DNA of 64,000 bases, from positions 91,352,556 to 91,416,555 of the forward strand of contig CM049310.1 in the NCBI GenBank assembly GCA_026874595.1, in the 5' to 3' direction. Below are positions 52,522 to 64,000 of this stretch, one piece after another (position 1 is the stretch's first letter; the number at the start of each line of letters is the position of its first letter). The notes below the pieces were generated by a model, which was not told the origin of the DNA, did not search any database, and saw only the letters and a program-made list of their open reading frames with translations. This stretch comes from Sipunculus nudus. Its lineage: Eukaryota > Annelida > Sipuncula > Golfingiida > Sipunculidae. A program made the position numbers and the translations under genes.

Positions 52522-54769
52522 ATGAAAATAATCAGATAAATCTATGCATGTTCCATTTTTTTATTAACATAAGTATACTCTTCTGATACTGATTACGGAT
52601 AGCTGTTTTTTATTTCGTAACCATGGTAACGGATATTGCTCGCCGTGAAGTCATGGCATGCATGAAAATAAAAATTCAGTCGTAAGGGTAAAATTTCCTT
52701 TTTTATTATCACTATATATAATATGAGTCATATGTGCTTCCTTAAAAATTTGTCTGCTATCATAAATCCTCGGTATAGGCAGTGCTTTAAGCCGCAGTGA
52801 GATTATTAATACAGTCATTCACTATATGAAAGTATATAGAAAACAAATTGAAAAGTGCCTTTTGAATCTGGTCATTCTAAGAAATATGTGCAAGATAAAT
52901 GTAAATGTGTCCCATATATAACAAAAAAATATGGAACAGATTAGGGGTTTTTTGTATTGCTAATATATGATATCATTAAAAGAGACACCCTGTTAAAAAG
53001 CATGATCATAAATTTTCTGGTAGACAGCTTTGTATCAGTATTTCATGCTTCTTCCACTAATACTCCATTTGTGTCATTATCTGTGATGGAGCACTCAAAA
53101 ACTTATCTCAACTTCCATTTTCTACATGAAATTGAGCAACGCAAAAAAACATTGTTCTTACACAAGAATGCTTAATCTTACAACAAAATACGCCTTTTAT
53201 TATCGTTTGGTATGCGACTTTCTCCTATTGATCGAGACTTTACTGGAAGCATGTCAAGCATATAAACCATTTGGGCGGAAGTCTCAACTAAGAACAAATA
53301 TGCAAATGATTTATGGTTATTTGTAAGAATATCTTATTATGAATAGGATTTGTTTGCTTTTTCTTTATTTTTAAGAAATAAAAAAAAAACTTACCGACGT
53401 CATTTTTATACACTCAGTAAAAAAAGTTGTTAACGCCATTGTCAGTCAATGAAACACAAGGCGTTAAACATCATAAAAAACATTATAATTATGCTGAAGG
53501 CAATTCACGATAGCCACAACCACAGTCTTACTAATTAAGTATAAATAAATTAGTTTATGTCTTTAAAGTGTACATTAACATCAATCACCTGATACAGCGC
53601 AGCGTAGTTTCTGCTAGATAGCGCAGCGATAGCCCTTTCGAGAAAAAAACACATAATTTCTCCAGATTTAGGGAGAAAATATATGTAAAAAGGACACTCT
53701 TAGGACACTTGGCATCATTAATGGCATTTCAAGAGAAGCAAAATCGGGCATATACGAGGCGTTGCAACAGAGGATTTGCCAGACAGAGATCTAGTGGCAC
53801 CGTCAATTATAATATAGATACATGAACCGAACGACGAAAGTCTTTTTGCTGACAGCATAACTTATTTCCGTATAAATCCACGTCATTGGCATGAGATCGA
53901 TTTCGTTTATATCGAATTAGCCTCTCATTTACATAAATTTGCATCATGTGTAACGAGCGGGGCAGTATTTTTTTTCAGATCCACGTATCACAACCCCGGC
54001 ATTTGATCTTAGCTCTTACTTATTTCAGGACATGAGAGATATTTAAAAAATCATGGGAATGAATTGTTATGGTCTGCTGAAGTTTGAGACGCCCAAAAAT
54101 TGTGTTGTTATTTATGTAACGATCATATTTTGTCGAATCTGTGGCAAGTACAGAACAAAAAATAAAGTTTTTAATTCAAATTTGTTATTTTTATCAAAAT
54201 CTTCTAGATAGGCTGTTGAAGTGACACCGATTGATGCGTCCTTTATAATAATTATGATAAAAACAATACTATAACCCAGTCCACGTCTGTCTTGAAGTGT
54301 CCTGGCCAAGCAGATTTGTTTTACATCTATCCTTTACTTTGCCAGATATGATGATGGTCTCCTACCAAATAAATGCCAAAGTCCATTCATTACCAGAACA
54401 GTGTTATATAGATATATAAAACAGATATATCAAACCTCTTCAAATGACCAAAGTTATTATCTTAAAAGTTAAATGCAGATAGCGCCATCTTTTTACATAT
54501 CATGGTCTAAATCTCGGAAATATATTCTTCACCAGACTGTGCAAAGGTCTCTCAGAATCTGCTTAATTACGTTAATGAAGCGTTTTTGTTCACTATATTT
54601 CCCCTGCTCATGAATGTAACCACACATAAGATAAAAGCTAGGGGAACTAGCATGGCACACAATGGAGCGCACTCCTCCGCCAAGGGATCACAATCCTTCT
54701 GAATCCGCTCACCTTTTCGCACAGTCACCGGCACTGACACGTCTTAGCCATTGTAAATCGGTGATTCCC
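52522..54769. other. A/T-rich intergenic DNA
   Basis: Domain-free ORFs of 65-72 codons only. No RNA gene or known repeat recognised. Confidence 0.4.
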
Positions 54770-55125
54770 CTACCTTATCTGTAGAATTTATGCGATTTCT
54801 GGCTCACTTTTCGTGCATTTAAATGAACCGCACATAATTTTTATAATGTCTCCCTTACGAATGCATAACATTGTTAATCTACAAGCTATTAGTAAAAATA
54901 ATATCTGCGCCACTGTTGACAAATAGAAAACCCATATAAATGAAGACCTTTGGGTACATAAAGGTGAAATTGAAAGGTCACTAGTTGCAAATCGCCCATT
55001 TGCCTTTATTAAATGTGTTTGAATTATTTAGGCCCCCCAAATGTTATAAACAGCCTGCGTACCGTGGGATAAGGGTTTCCCGACCTATATTTATGAAAAG
55101 TTCAAGGTATTATCTGTAGTTACTA
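54770..55125 (+). repeat. Dispersed repeat family D, copy 3
   Basis: TTTATGCGATTTCTGGCTCA, CTACAAGCTATTAGTAAAAA, TGTTGACAAATAGAAAACCC and TTGAAAGGTCACTAGTTGCA match 2810-3110 in order. Confidence 0.55.
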
Positions 55126-56323
55126 GACGTCAAATGTTGGAATAGACCCATATAAAATATCGCGGATGACGACTCAAACATTCGTGGAAACAGAAAAGCA
55201 AAAGCACCAAACAAACCCAGCTGAAACGTCACCACCTTTACGAAGGTAATAATACAGTTTGACACCTACGTTACCATTTAGTATACGGGGATAACTCCGA
55301 AACGGAAGTTTTCGTGGTCGACGGCTTTGCGTCTGTGGTCTCCAATAAGATACCATCATGAGCTACTGCAGGCCCAATTACAGGCCTAATTAGTGTGACT
55401 GTAATTGGTCTCCCAGCTGACTCACTGTCTGACTTTACAGCTCACTGAGTTTTATTGCCCCTATAATATCTGAACTCCCGACTTCTTTTCTTTTAATAAG
55501 CGCCTGACACTGATAAGACGGCAGCTCTCGGGGTAGCGCCATTTGGCCCAATGACATTAGACAGTCCAGATACAGCGAACTATCGTCAGAGGACTATTGC
55601 ATCGAGGACCGCACTGTAAACATTAAAACTCAGCATATTGATTGATCCCTCGGCATGAATACAATCCTTGCTCGCACGGGTTGAATTCAGCCTACTTGTA
55701 CGCGATAGAGGAAATAGCTCGTTAACATTGAGACGGATTTTTAGTTCGGTTTGGTTCACGGGTATTCTTTTTGTATTCATTCATCATTCGTAGCCTAATG
55801 TTCAAATTATTAGCCGTTTACCACCATATCAATTGAGCAGGATGGATGACTGTTGCCGTATATTCCCCCGTATGGCTTGTATCACGACTCAAGGCAGCCC
55901 AATATAAATGCCAGCAAAGACCGGCGATTTTCACAAGATTTAAAGGGGGTCGTTCGCGATCTTATTTTGCTCTGAATGACCGGATGTTGTGAAAGCTATG
56001 CGGAGGCGTCCTTGTGATTTGTGTGTTTTTTTTTTTTGCTCTAGTCTGCTATATTTGTTTGTGCGTTTCATCAAATTTCTTTGCCTGTTTGTGTTTAGTT
56101 GCGTATTATCGGCGATATTACGAAATATATTGCGTCTCTGTTTATTGTATTCCGCGTTGTATGCGTTCTATTCCGCTTGTGTGCAATCATATGCGTTGTC
56201 ATGCGATTGGGTCAGAAATTCCAGATGATAACTACGCTAGCAAAAACGAGATGAAAACGCTGATGTCTAAGGGAACCTTTAGCATTGGCATTCACCGTGT
56301 TTAAATATTATTTTCATATATAT
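55126..56323. other. Intergenic DNA, no gene recognised
   Basis: Overlapping 79- and 96-codon ORFs at 55989-56304 are Phe/Leu/Cys-rich T-rich translation without a domain. Nothing else recognised. Confidence 0.4.
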
Positions 56324-57181
56324 TGTTATAGATGTCTCTTTTGTTGTATACAGCAGTGTGTCTGTTCACCGCCAGCGTTGTCTGTTGCTATGACGGCATA
56401 GCCCGGCCCACGCGTAGGGTCTCACGTGTAAACAGCGGTCATGCTAGTCTAGGGCTTTCTCGCCTGGCCGGGCCGGGCCGGCCCACGTGTGAACCCTGAT
56501 ATGTTGAAACACAGCGATGTTGTTCTAGATGTTTCCTGTAACGCGTGTGTACTATTTATAATGTTAGGTTCTTTGGATTGTTCGAGAAATGTAAGGTTCT
56601 CGGGCTGTGTTTTAGAGCTAAACCGAGAGAAGAGAAATATTCCAGCGGACATAGAAGCGTGTAAGTCGGGTGTGGACCTTTTCCGATAAGTGCGGCAATT
56701 ATAGATTTTCTTCTAAATTTGTGACGGATCTTATATGTTCTTCAGTTTGCTTTCGGGATTATAACAAGAACTTCTCTTTTGGAATACAACTAATTGATTG
56801 TGTGAATGAACTAGACTGTTATTCTCTGAGAAGATTTATGTGAACTGTTCATCTGGGTTGTACGTTATAAAGGACTTGTTATCGCTGTGACAGTGGTGGT
56901 ATCCAGGTACTGTACATTTTATTTATATACTTGTATTGATTTGCTGTTGTACTGTTGTTATACTGTGAAATTGTATTGATAAAGTGTATTGTATTGTTAG
57001 GATTGTTTTAAGAATAAAATTATAATTATTTAATAACAAATAACCACTGACTTCTTTATTCATTCCCCTAGACATTTCACGCTGCCTAGTGTTACAGAAT
57101 CTGATCTTTTTTTTTTAATCTCCATTACAAAATTTATGTTCGTCACGACTACGTGATCTGTTGATATTAGGTTCCGTAACA
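56324..57181 (+). repeat. Solo LTR of the same gypsy family (858 bp)
   Basis: Begins TGTTATAGATGTCTC and ends AGGTTCCGTAACA. It shares with the LTRs at 40246 and 44975 the words CACGCTGCCTAGTGTTACAG, GACTTCTTTATTCATTCCCC and AATAAA (57013-57018). It is flanked by TA repeats on both sides and has no internal sequence, so it arose by LTR recombination. It lacks the roughly 25 bases that hold the TATA box in the other LTRs. Confidence 0.9.
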
Positions 57182-58258
57182 ATATATATATATATATTTA
57201 TATATATATGAAATAATATGTATGCTTATTTGTGAAATCTATTCTGCTTGAGTGACAAAAGAAAAATAACGCAAGTATGAGAGATCAGGAAAATAAACAA
57301 CCGACAAAGGGCACAGGGATCTGATTTCTAATTAAAGAACAACAAAAGTCTGCTGCTAACACCTGATGCGTTCGGATATAAATAGCAACAACCGAGGGCG
57401 TGTATGAAGAATCAGATATTTTTCATAAGGATATAGACGCAGGGACGTCCTCGATCAAGTACTTCTTAGCTGAAGTCCTTGTGTGGTAAATAATACTCCT
57501 TCTCAAGTGTATATCCTATCGTGCTCCGGGAAAGGAGATTTTAAAGTTTCCCTATGCTTCGTTTACTGCTCTAAACTGATACTTGCGTATTGAGGGAGGC
57601 TTGTAGGGGTTGATTAATTTATTTCTATGTCCATATTTTGGTTTTAAAAAATGTCGGTGTACCCTCTTAGGTCTCCCGGGATGCAAAACCATCAATTTCA
57701 ATTATGGCCTCCGCTTCCGCGGTAATCCCCATCCGTGTGTTTGTATCCTTGTGTAAGTGTGGATTAACCTGGATACTGCGCGCCATTATATATCTATAGG
57801 CGCGCAAATACTAGATACGTGTCTGCAACATGAATGATAAAAATCAGGATTTCAGTCTCGGGTGAAAAAAAAGTTTATCAAACGCATCATGCCTGGTGCA
57901 AGGCGTCGTCCAGATTATGGACAGAATCAGGGAGCCTCGCGTCTCTGATACTTACAGACAGGTTAATCCCATGATATGCCAAAGAAGCTCTCTACGTGTA
58001 TCAAAAGTCAACACAAGACTGACGGCATATCCGGCTTAAGTAGGGGATTCTTCAAAGGGGTTTAACAACAGCCAAGCAAGGCGTAAGATTCAAGTGGCAT
58101 GAGGCCAAGTCAGTCTCAAAGGCTGCCCAGACAAAGAGAAAAGAGAGACTTAATGTGTAAAAGTTTAAAGCATATTTAGTCAGACAAGAGATGTTGGGTT
58201 TAATATTCGCTAGTGAAACATCATCTAGTTTTACTGCTTGCATACAATAATTCACTTT
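57182..58258. other. Intergenic; short TA tract then nothing recognised
   Basis: A short TA-rich tract follows the solo LTR. GGCCTCCGCTTCCGCGGTAA, then CCATCCGTGTGTTTG, at about 57704-57742 weakly resembles the Helitron-like family. Confidence 0.35.
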
Positions 58259-58690
58259 TCTCGTATTAAAAAATATATAAAAACATGTCAGAAGGAAAAT
58301 TACTGAAAATTTCATTCATAGATATACATATACATATATATTGGGGAAAATTATAAAATTATGGTTTTAATTTATATGATATTGATTAAACTATCATTTC
58401 TAATATTAAATCATACTAAAATAGTAGAAGAAAATGAAAATTTCATCAATACATGTATCATTGAAAAAAATACTTCACTGTGAATTTAATTGATATGTTA
58501 TTTATGTGTCATTAAATTGATTCAAAATGACTTTACTCATTTTTTAAATCATATTAAAATATCAAAAGAAAATTAATGAAAATGTCATCAACACAGATAC
58601 CATTGGGAAAAAAATCACTGTACTCGGTTTTTCATTAAATGTAAATAGTGATTCAAATTACATTGATTGGTTTTAAATTATGTGGTTTTC
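58259..58690 (+). repeat. Diverged tandem repeat, about 141 bp x 3
   Basis: ATTAAATCATA(C/T)TAAAAT, AGAAAAT..ATGAAAAT(T/G)TCATC and CATTG(A/G)(A/G)AAAAAA recur from about 58262, 58405 and 58546. The first unit is the most diverged. Confidence 0.65.
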
Positions 58691-58802
58691 GCAAAAGGCG
58701 CTAGGTTTAAAGTGATTTTTGGATTAGTACCGTTTGCGCTTTTTACTTAGTAACTAATTTGCGCAGGCAATAATCAAATGCAGCGTGCACAGGAGTTTTA
58801 AG

Positions 58803-59005
58803 GTTATTGTTCATTCTAGTCAGTGTTTATGTGTACGTGTGTGTGTTTGTTCAAAAAGTAACTCACGCAACCATGAACTTAATCCCGTTAAATTTTCATG
58901 GCACCTCGGGAATGGGCCAATGAATATTCGATTACATATTGGTGTGGGTCCGGCTTTTGATCAGGATCCAGAAAGGACCTTTTTAGACCACTGACGACAT
59001 TGGAA
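58803..59005 (+). mobile_element. Helitron-like repeat, copy E (partial)
   Basis: TTCATTCTAGTCAGTGTTTA, a GT-rich run, AACTCACGCAACCATGAACT, TTAAATTTTCATGGCACCTC and GGGAATGGGCCAATGAATAT match copies B and C. Lacks the CCAGGAGGG start and the terminal hairpin. Confidence 0.6.
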
Positions 59006-59168
59006 GGATCCATTAACAGATGAGTAACCAAGCACCTCCCTAAGACTAAACATTGAAGGAATTAAGGTGAAAAGACATAAAAAAGAAAGAGAGATCATTT
59101 AAAAAAGTGGCATCAATAAAATATAAATACATATTTATATAAACGTCATATAATAGATACATTCATGT

Positions 59169-59176
<8 letters not shown>

Positions 59177-59236
<60 letters not shown>
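59177..59236. repeat. (TA)n microsatellite
   Basis: About 30 TA units. Confidence 0.92.
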
Positions 59237-59239
<3 letters not shown>

Positions 59240-59347
59240 ATGAATAAAATGTTATACCAGACATCTTATGTAATTTTTCAAATTACGTGACCACCTATTA
59301 TTGAGACAATACTCTTAGTGTCAGAGGAAGACGTATACGTTTGTAAT

Positions 59348-59580
59348 GCTGGGGCCTGGACAGTCGAGGGGTAAAACGCTCGGCTCTCTCAGCTGGCGAC
59401 CTGGGTTCGATCCCCGGAGTGGCTGTGGGAGTGGGTTGTAGTTGCCCGTCCAAGGCCGGTGGTTTTCTCCGGGTTCTCCGGTTTCCTCCACCTCTTGACA
59501 CCACCGAACGCCACCACTTGAGCCATGGAGAGTGCTCCGATTAGATAATAATTATTTGTATAATCCATGTAAAATAAATA
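59348..59580 (+). mobile_element. Second tRNA-derived SINE family
   Basis: A tRNA-like head with A-box-like TGGACAGTCGAGGGGTAA and B box GGGTTCGATCCCC (59403-59415) is followed by GGTTTTCTCCGGGTTCTCCG, then GTTTCCTCC, a motif I associate with a conserved central domain shared by SINEs of several animal phyla. The tail is A/T-rich (ATTATTTGTATAATCC). It differs from the SINE at 1959. Confidence 0.7.
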
Positions 59581-60090
59581 TGTTTAATGAATTCAGACTT
59601 AAAGCTTGTTTTTTTAGCTTGAACATATATGTCATCAATGGCGGATTCAGCAACTAATTTTGCTGAAACAAAACTCCATATCTCTGATACCCGCACACAT
59701 TTTGATGTCAATTAGTGTATATACTTTATGACAAATGTTACAAAAATTTGTTTTGCATCTGCGCAACAATTAATGTAAGATGTTGTGAACCATCTGTCTG
59801 GAAAATTACCAGCCATATTATCCTTGTTAAATTTAACTCACTGGAGCGAGTTGATCATCAATAACAGGAGTAAAATATCCGTGACAGATTTTATATCAGT
59901 ACTTATTTCTGTTTGAGTCGAGGTTTCCATGACATAAAAACAAGATACGGCTTTTAATCCCTAGTGCTTCAGAGTAAGGCTATCTTTCATGGCATTTCGT
60001 TTTAGTGTTGAGCAATTAAACAATAGTTTATGTTTTATGCTTTATAATCCAGCCATCAGTGGCAGTTATTTTTTTTGTGATTTCTCTGTT
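59581..60090. other. Intergenic, nothing recognised
   Basis: No exon, RNA gene or repeat family was identified. Confidence 0.35.
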
Positions 60091-60370
60091 TATCAAAATA
60101 TATGCCTGCCAGTCCCTGTGTCTAGCTGTCCTTCTGTCTGTCTTCCTGTCATTGTCTCTCTTTGTCGCTCTGTCTTTTTCTTTCTTTCTTTCTGTCTCTG
60201 GCTGTCTCTCTGTTTTTTTTTCTCTGCCTTTGTCTGTCTATCTGTCTCTCAGTCTCTCTCTCTCTGTCTACCTGTCTCTCTCTGTCTTTCTCTGTCTCTG
60301 TTTGTCTCTGTCTGCCTATCTGTATCTGTCTCTCTGTGTCTGTCTATGTCTCTATCCGTCTGTCTCTCTA
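60091..60370. repeat. (CTGT)/(CTCT) low-complexity tract
   Basis: Pyrimidine-rich CTGT, TCTC and TTTC words throughout. Three overlapping ORFs rich in Leu, Ser and Cys here are artefacts. Confidence 0.9.
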
Positions 60371-60587
60371 AGAAATATAACACCTACGAAGATTCCCATA
60401 GAACCAAATAATTTGTTTGCTGACCAAATTAGCAAGATTAATGAACAACCCAACATGAAACCCAGGAATATATATAGTTATAAAACAGTTTATTAAATGC
60501 ACAACTAATAACAAATATGCTTTAAAGATATCCCAATAAAATTAATTAGAATTGTCCAAAGCCATTTGAAGCAACTCCGCTTGTTGA

Positions 60588-60603
60588 GCCCCCCCCCCCC
60601 CCC

Positions 60604-60650
<47 letters not shown>
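60588..60650. repeat. Poly(C) then (TC)n microsatellite
   Basis: A C-run of about 15 bases followed by about 22 TC units. Confidence 0.92.
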
Positions 60651-60651
<1 letters not shown>

Positions 60652-60850
60652 ATATATGGCAAGTATATGTTTATTTTTATACACATACATATCTACTTTT
60701 TTTATTACAGAGTAATGAAAATGTTTGATATTTTTATAGCATTAGCACAGACAAGGTAAGTTTGGTATTTTCCTTGTTATGTTTCATTACGTCTCACTCT
60801 TAAAAAAGAAAGACCTCCAAGAAAATATTGCAAACTAGAAATATTCAAAG

Positions 60851-61169
60851 GAAAGCAGGCTTCCGCCATGTGGGTGGTCCTTATTGTGAGGTGCTCCCCA
60901 AAAACGTGTTTGCATTAACTTATACGGCCAAAATTCCCAGGTTCATTTGTGTCTAGGTGACACTACATTTGTAATTATTCCTTGGAGTCCTTCCTGGACC
61001 CGGATCATGCAGCGGACCCACGCCAATTCTAATCGATTCTTCCTAGGCCCATTACCGAAAGACAGTATAAAAAGATTTAGTTCTTGACGTGTGTTATATT
61101 GTGAAAAAAAAACATACAAAGACACACACACACGGATGGGAATGAACGCACACTCTCCTGGTGGAGACA
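60851..61169 (-). mobile_element. Helitron-like repeat, copy F
   Basis: On the minus strand it starts GTCTCCACCAGGAGAGTGTG, then CGTTCATTCCCATCCGTG with a GT run, and ends TGGCGGAAGCCTGCTTT. The terminal hairpin is missing. Confidence 0.62.
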
Positions 61170-61189
61170 CTTTCGGTCAGAACAGGTGT

Positions 61190-61535
61190 GGTCCACTTTT
61201 TCCGTAAAGCCAACGATGTAGTCGAGTCCACAACATCCCAGTCCTAGTGCAAATCCGAGTTCTTGAGGTTCCAGTCCAAGCCCATCTTCTTAGAGTCCGA
61301 CTAACTTGGATCCCGAATCCGAGTCCTAATCCGATACAAATCGCCGTTTTTATTTGAATGATTAATTACATTAATTCTAATTTTGTGTGAGGGGCTTTTC
61401 CTTGTTTGACACGAGATGGACTCGGCCTGATTTCTCCAGCCTTTACCTCAGAGTCAGAGTATAGGTCCGAATCCAGGACACTTGGGTCAGAGGTCTTAAA
61501 CATGTGGACCTGAATCCGGACTGGGGGTTTAAGGT
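61190..61535. repeat. GAGTCC/GGACTC-rich imperfect repeat
   Basis: GAGTCC and AATCC(G/A)AGT words recur at 61219-61340, and inverse-type words (GGACTCGG, GGTCCGAATCC, CTGAATCCGG) at 61428-61526, on either side of an A/T-rich centre. No coding capacity. Confidence 0.5.
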
Positions 61536-61559
61536 ATTTTTTTTACTTCAGGTAGGGTC

Positions 61560-61795
61560 CTTAAAGGTATTTTGCGAACATTGGGTGTCGCAATAAGACG
61601 ACGTGCGGCCGCAAAACGCTTATCTACGGTAGTGTTCATCACTGAAGGCAGCACATGCTTTCTCTCCTTTTCATATCTTAATGTCCTATTAAGCCTCAAG
61701 AGTGCTGACCCTGGGCATCGGTTGAGATTCGAACTCACTATCTCCCGGCTGTGTACTGTGCTCTTCAAGTATACTAAAGAAGTCGGCTGTTTTCA
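61560..61795 (-). mobile_element. tRNA-derived SINE, copy 5 (diverged)
   Basis: Minus-strand head GCCGACTTCTTTAGTATAC with a degraded A box, B box GAGTTCGAATCTC (forward about 61726-61738) and body CCCAGGGTCAGCACTCTTGA, aligning with the CCAGGGTAAGTGCTCTGCAG region of copy 3. The distal half is hard to align. Confidence 0.6.
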
Positions 61796-63116
61796 GATCT
61801 AATCTGAAAACAAATTCTTATCGGCATCCAACTATATTTTGTTGATTGGGGTGTGGCAGAAAAAAAGCGTTATTCAGCTCTAAACTGTGCCGATACCAAA
61901 AACCTGGCCACCAAACTCTCTCTGCAAATAGATTCTAGCTTGGACGCTGTCATCGAGGGTTTATTTTTCCTAGTTTTTCATAACCGTTCATTGGGGCTGC
62001 CATAATGCGTACACAGAAACCCAAAATGCCGCAAGCCGCATGTCGATATTATCGGAATACCGACAGTTACATTAATTGAGATTACCTATATAAAAAGATT
62101 TTTCCAACAGTATAGTTCATTTACTGATACAGGTAAAACACTTTCGACAATGGCAAATTGTTGTTTTCTGAATACTTAGTACCATATTGCGTCAAAGAAC
62201 TTCCGATTTCTGTAACATTTCTGTAAGTTATGGACATAATTTAGATGTTTATCGTCCGTAAATATTAGACCAGTTCTGCTAAACAACTTTAGCACTCAGG
62301 CCAGGATAAGAAAAAAAAAACACAAAAGCTATTTAAAAAATCTTCAGTAAGATTAATTAGCATATCCACCAAAGACATCAGGATGTCTATATCGTTTTAA
62401 TTTGCTGGCGGAGATTTGTCATGGTAAACTAAGTGGCTACGGTCGTGTGCCTTAAAATGTAATAACACGCACGTGCGCATGTTAATATCGACCGCCGATT
62501 AAGTTCACGGCCAAGATTTAGTAAAAGCAGAATAATAAACGAATGATTTACTAATCGTTAGTGATTAAGGTAATTTACAGGTAGACAGACTGGTTGCTGA
62601 CAATCTCAACATGCGTCAGCTTGATATGGTATGAAATGGATTTATTTCTTTTATGTGTTCTAAGGCCAATGTGCTCAGAGTGCACGTGTACCATTATACA
62701 CAGACAGAATACGATAACCATCGACTACCCGGGGTTTACCTTTATGTATCACTTTCCTTCTCATTGCCTGGTACAAGGTTCGTATAATTACTCAGAGAGT
62801 TAAAACAATTATCTAATTACAGTTACTCATTTTTAAATGAATATTTTGAGGTTTCTTATCATCTATTATTTTCTATTTAAAATGAATGTTATATTTAAAT
62901 TGATTTCAAAGGAATGCATCATTAATCACCTTATATTGATTAATAACAGTTTAACTTTTGCACCTGCAGCTTATCAAATAAAATTAAATTTTAGTAAGTT
63001 CTGTAGATAAAACTTTTCTTAGAAAATAAACACAAGCGCAAGAATATATATGCAACATACTGTTGTACAGTGATCAATATTTGAAAGTATTGAAAAGAAA
63101 AGAAAAACAAAAAAAC
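61796..63116. other. A/T-rich DNA, nothing recognised
   Basis: No exon, RNA gene or repeat. If the candidate exon to the right is real, this is the start of its first intron. Confidence 0.35.
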
Positions 63117-63340
63117 CTACCTTAGTTTTATTAAAAACCTCCAGCATCCTGTAGGTGGTGTTGTGATCTCGGTGCAACTGGTCAAATAGTCAGAGTTCCC
63201 GTCTGCTGGAGAAATGGTCTTCGCTTGTGTCATCCGTACCTGCCTGCATCGATTATGATGGTACCTGCGGCCCGGGCTGTCTAAGCGAGCTGGCAGCCGA
63301 CTGCGCAAGTCTCTCCACTATTAACATACCAATTTGATTT
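63117..63340 (-). other. Candidate first exon with 5' splice donor (minus strand)
   Basis: The minus strand reads ACTAAG followed by GTAGGT, an excellent 5' splice site at 63117-63122. The upstream 190 bases are G+C-richer than the flanks and open for 63 codons, with ATGs at the ORF start and at the codon for MTQAKTISPADG. Another frame over the last 23 codons (LFDQLHRDHNTTYRML...) is also plausible protein, so the frame is not settled. No homologue is recognised and no downstream exon was found in the window. Confidence 0.3.
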
Positions 63341-63766
63341 GCGCGTCAGTCGCAGCTGACTGGCATTGCATGCCTGTATAGGATTATAACAGGTTTTGTA
63401 TTCGCTGAATCAATATGAACACCTATCATTCGCCGCTATTTAATGACAGTTTATTTTATATTATTTTTATAAATAAATGCAAATCTAGTCGGTTGGTAAT
63501 GTGGTACCGGGGGAAACAGCGTGTGTACATGTTTGTGTCAGACATGCGGTTAACGGCTCAATAAATTTTTTTGGTAATACAATACAATTTTGTCAGGTTT
63601 ACATCTTAGGTTGAATAGTTTCATAAAATAAAAGAACGGATAAATTTTCGGGGACGGGGGGGGGGATGCTGTTGTGGTCCGTATTCTTACTCTCCTGCAA
63701 AAGTGCTAATAAAGGGAATATATTCAATAATATTATTCGCATATATATATATAAACATGTATAAAC
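63341..63766. other. Intergenic with a G-run
   Basis: A G-run near 63657-63664. Nothing else recognised. Confidence 0.35.
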
Positions 63767-63912
63767 ATTGAGTCTGGTGATCAGAGTGTCTGACTACTGA
63801 ACCGGACCTCTTGGAGGTGTACGTTCGAATCCGACATTTGCAGGTTTTTGATCCAAACCAGACTTTTACCGAAAGTTATTTTCGGGTAGCTGACCTTCCT
63901 AACGTCACCGAA
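63767..63912 (+). repeat. tRNA-like sequence, probable SINE head
   Basis: GTCTGGTGATCAGAGTGTCT (A-box-like) and GTTCGAATCC (63822-63831, B box) have roughly tRNA spacing, but the ends do not pair as an acceptor stem and no clean anticodon loop forms by eye. Best read as a third SINE family head or a tRNA pseudogene. Confidence 0.4.
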
Positions 63913-63966
63913 GAAGTATTGATAATAGGTAGTATACACCATAATACACCATAAAACACCACCCTA

Positions 63967-63981
63967 CCCCCCCCCCCCCCC
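63967..63981. repeat. Poly(C) tract
   Basis: About 15 C residues after ACACCACCCTA. Confidence 0.9.
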
Positions 63982-64000
63982 GAACATGTGGTCTTAATAG

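Noticed and set aside
55989-56304. Overlapping Phe/Leu/Cys-rich ORFs that could be a membrane protein
   Set aside because: Two frames of the same T-rich DNA are open, there is no ordered domain, and no splice or promoter context supports either.
59989-60496. Three overlapping plus-strand ORFs of 69-145 codons
   Set aside because: They are translations of a CTGT/CTCT low-complexity tract in all three frames.

Overview
The window reads as repeat-rich nuclear DNA from an animal, most likely a mollusc and perhaps a bivalve. The reasons are: A+T-rich sequence with many long (TA)n, (TC)n and (TG)n microsatellites; one intron-free neuropeptide-type GPCR; tRNA-derived SINEs; decayed RTE and other LINEs; a gypsy LTR element; short repeats built around GTGACCTTGA. 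There is no operon structure. The species assignment is an inference from repeat style and the receptor, not from a diagnostic gene.

Host genes are sparse. The only well-supported one is a 375-residue rhodopsin-class receptor on the minus strand (10806-11933), with a probable 3' splice site just upstream of its start and a poly(A) signal about 430 bases downstream. Weaker candidates are a first exon on the minus strand near 63117-63340 (a good GT donor but no homology I recognise) and a tandemly duplicated 1.2-kb unit (21776-24197). The near-identical core of that duplication lies between a TATA motif and an AATAAA signal and carries a 37-codon ORF kept in both copies.

Mobile DNA makes up most of the recognisable content. 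At 12331-14645 is a 5'-truncated LINE (minus) flanked by direct copies of an 80-bp sequence. At 16330-21150 is an RTE-like LINE (plus), cut by a 520-bp MITE and by a 1.3-kb diverged repeat array. At 40246-45793 is a complete-ended LTR retrotransposon with 831- and 819-bp LTRs, a tRNA-Pro primer site and a polypurine tract. Its pol order is protease, integrase, then reverse transcriptase and RNase H, the copia-like order of Gmr1-type gypsy elements. Pol has a large internal deletion, and a small CA-tailed retroposon sits inside the integrase. A solo LTR of the same family lies at 56324-57181; both insertions are in (TA)n tracts.

Other dispersed families are: a tRNA-derived SINE (five copies), a second SINE near 59350, a Helitron-like non-autonomous family (seven copies or pieces), a Tigger/pogo-type MITE at 36414-36573, a 500-570-bp repeat with two copies (3535, 37550), and an inverted-motif foldback structure at 49362-50005. 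Most of the remaining space is A/T-rich intergenic or intronic DNA in which I see nothing functional.
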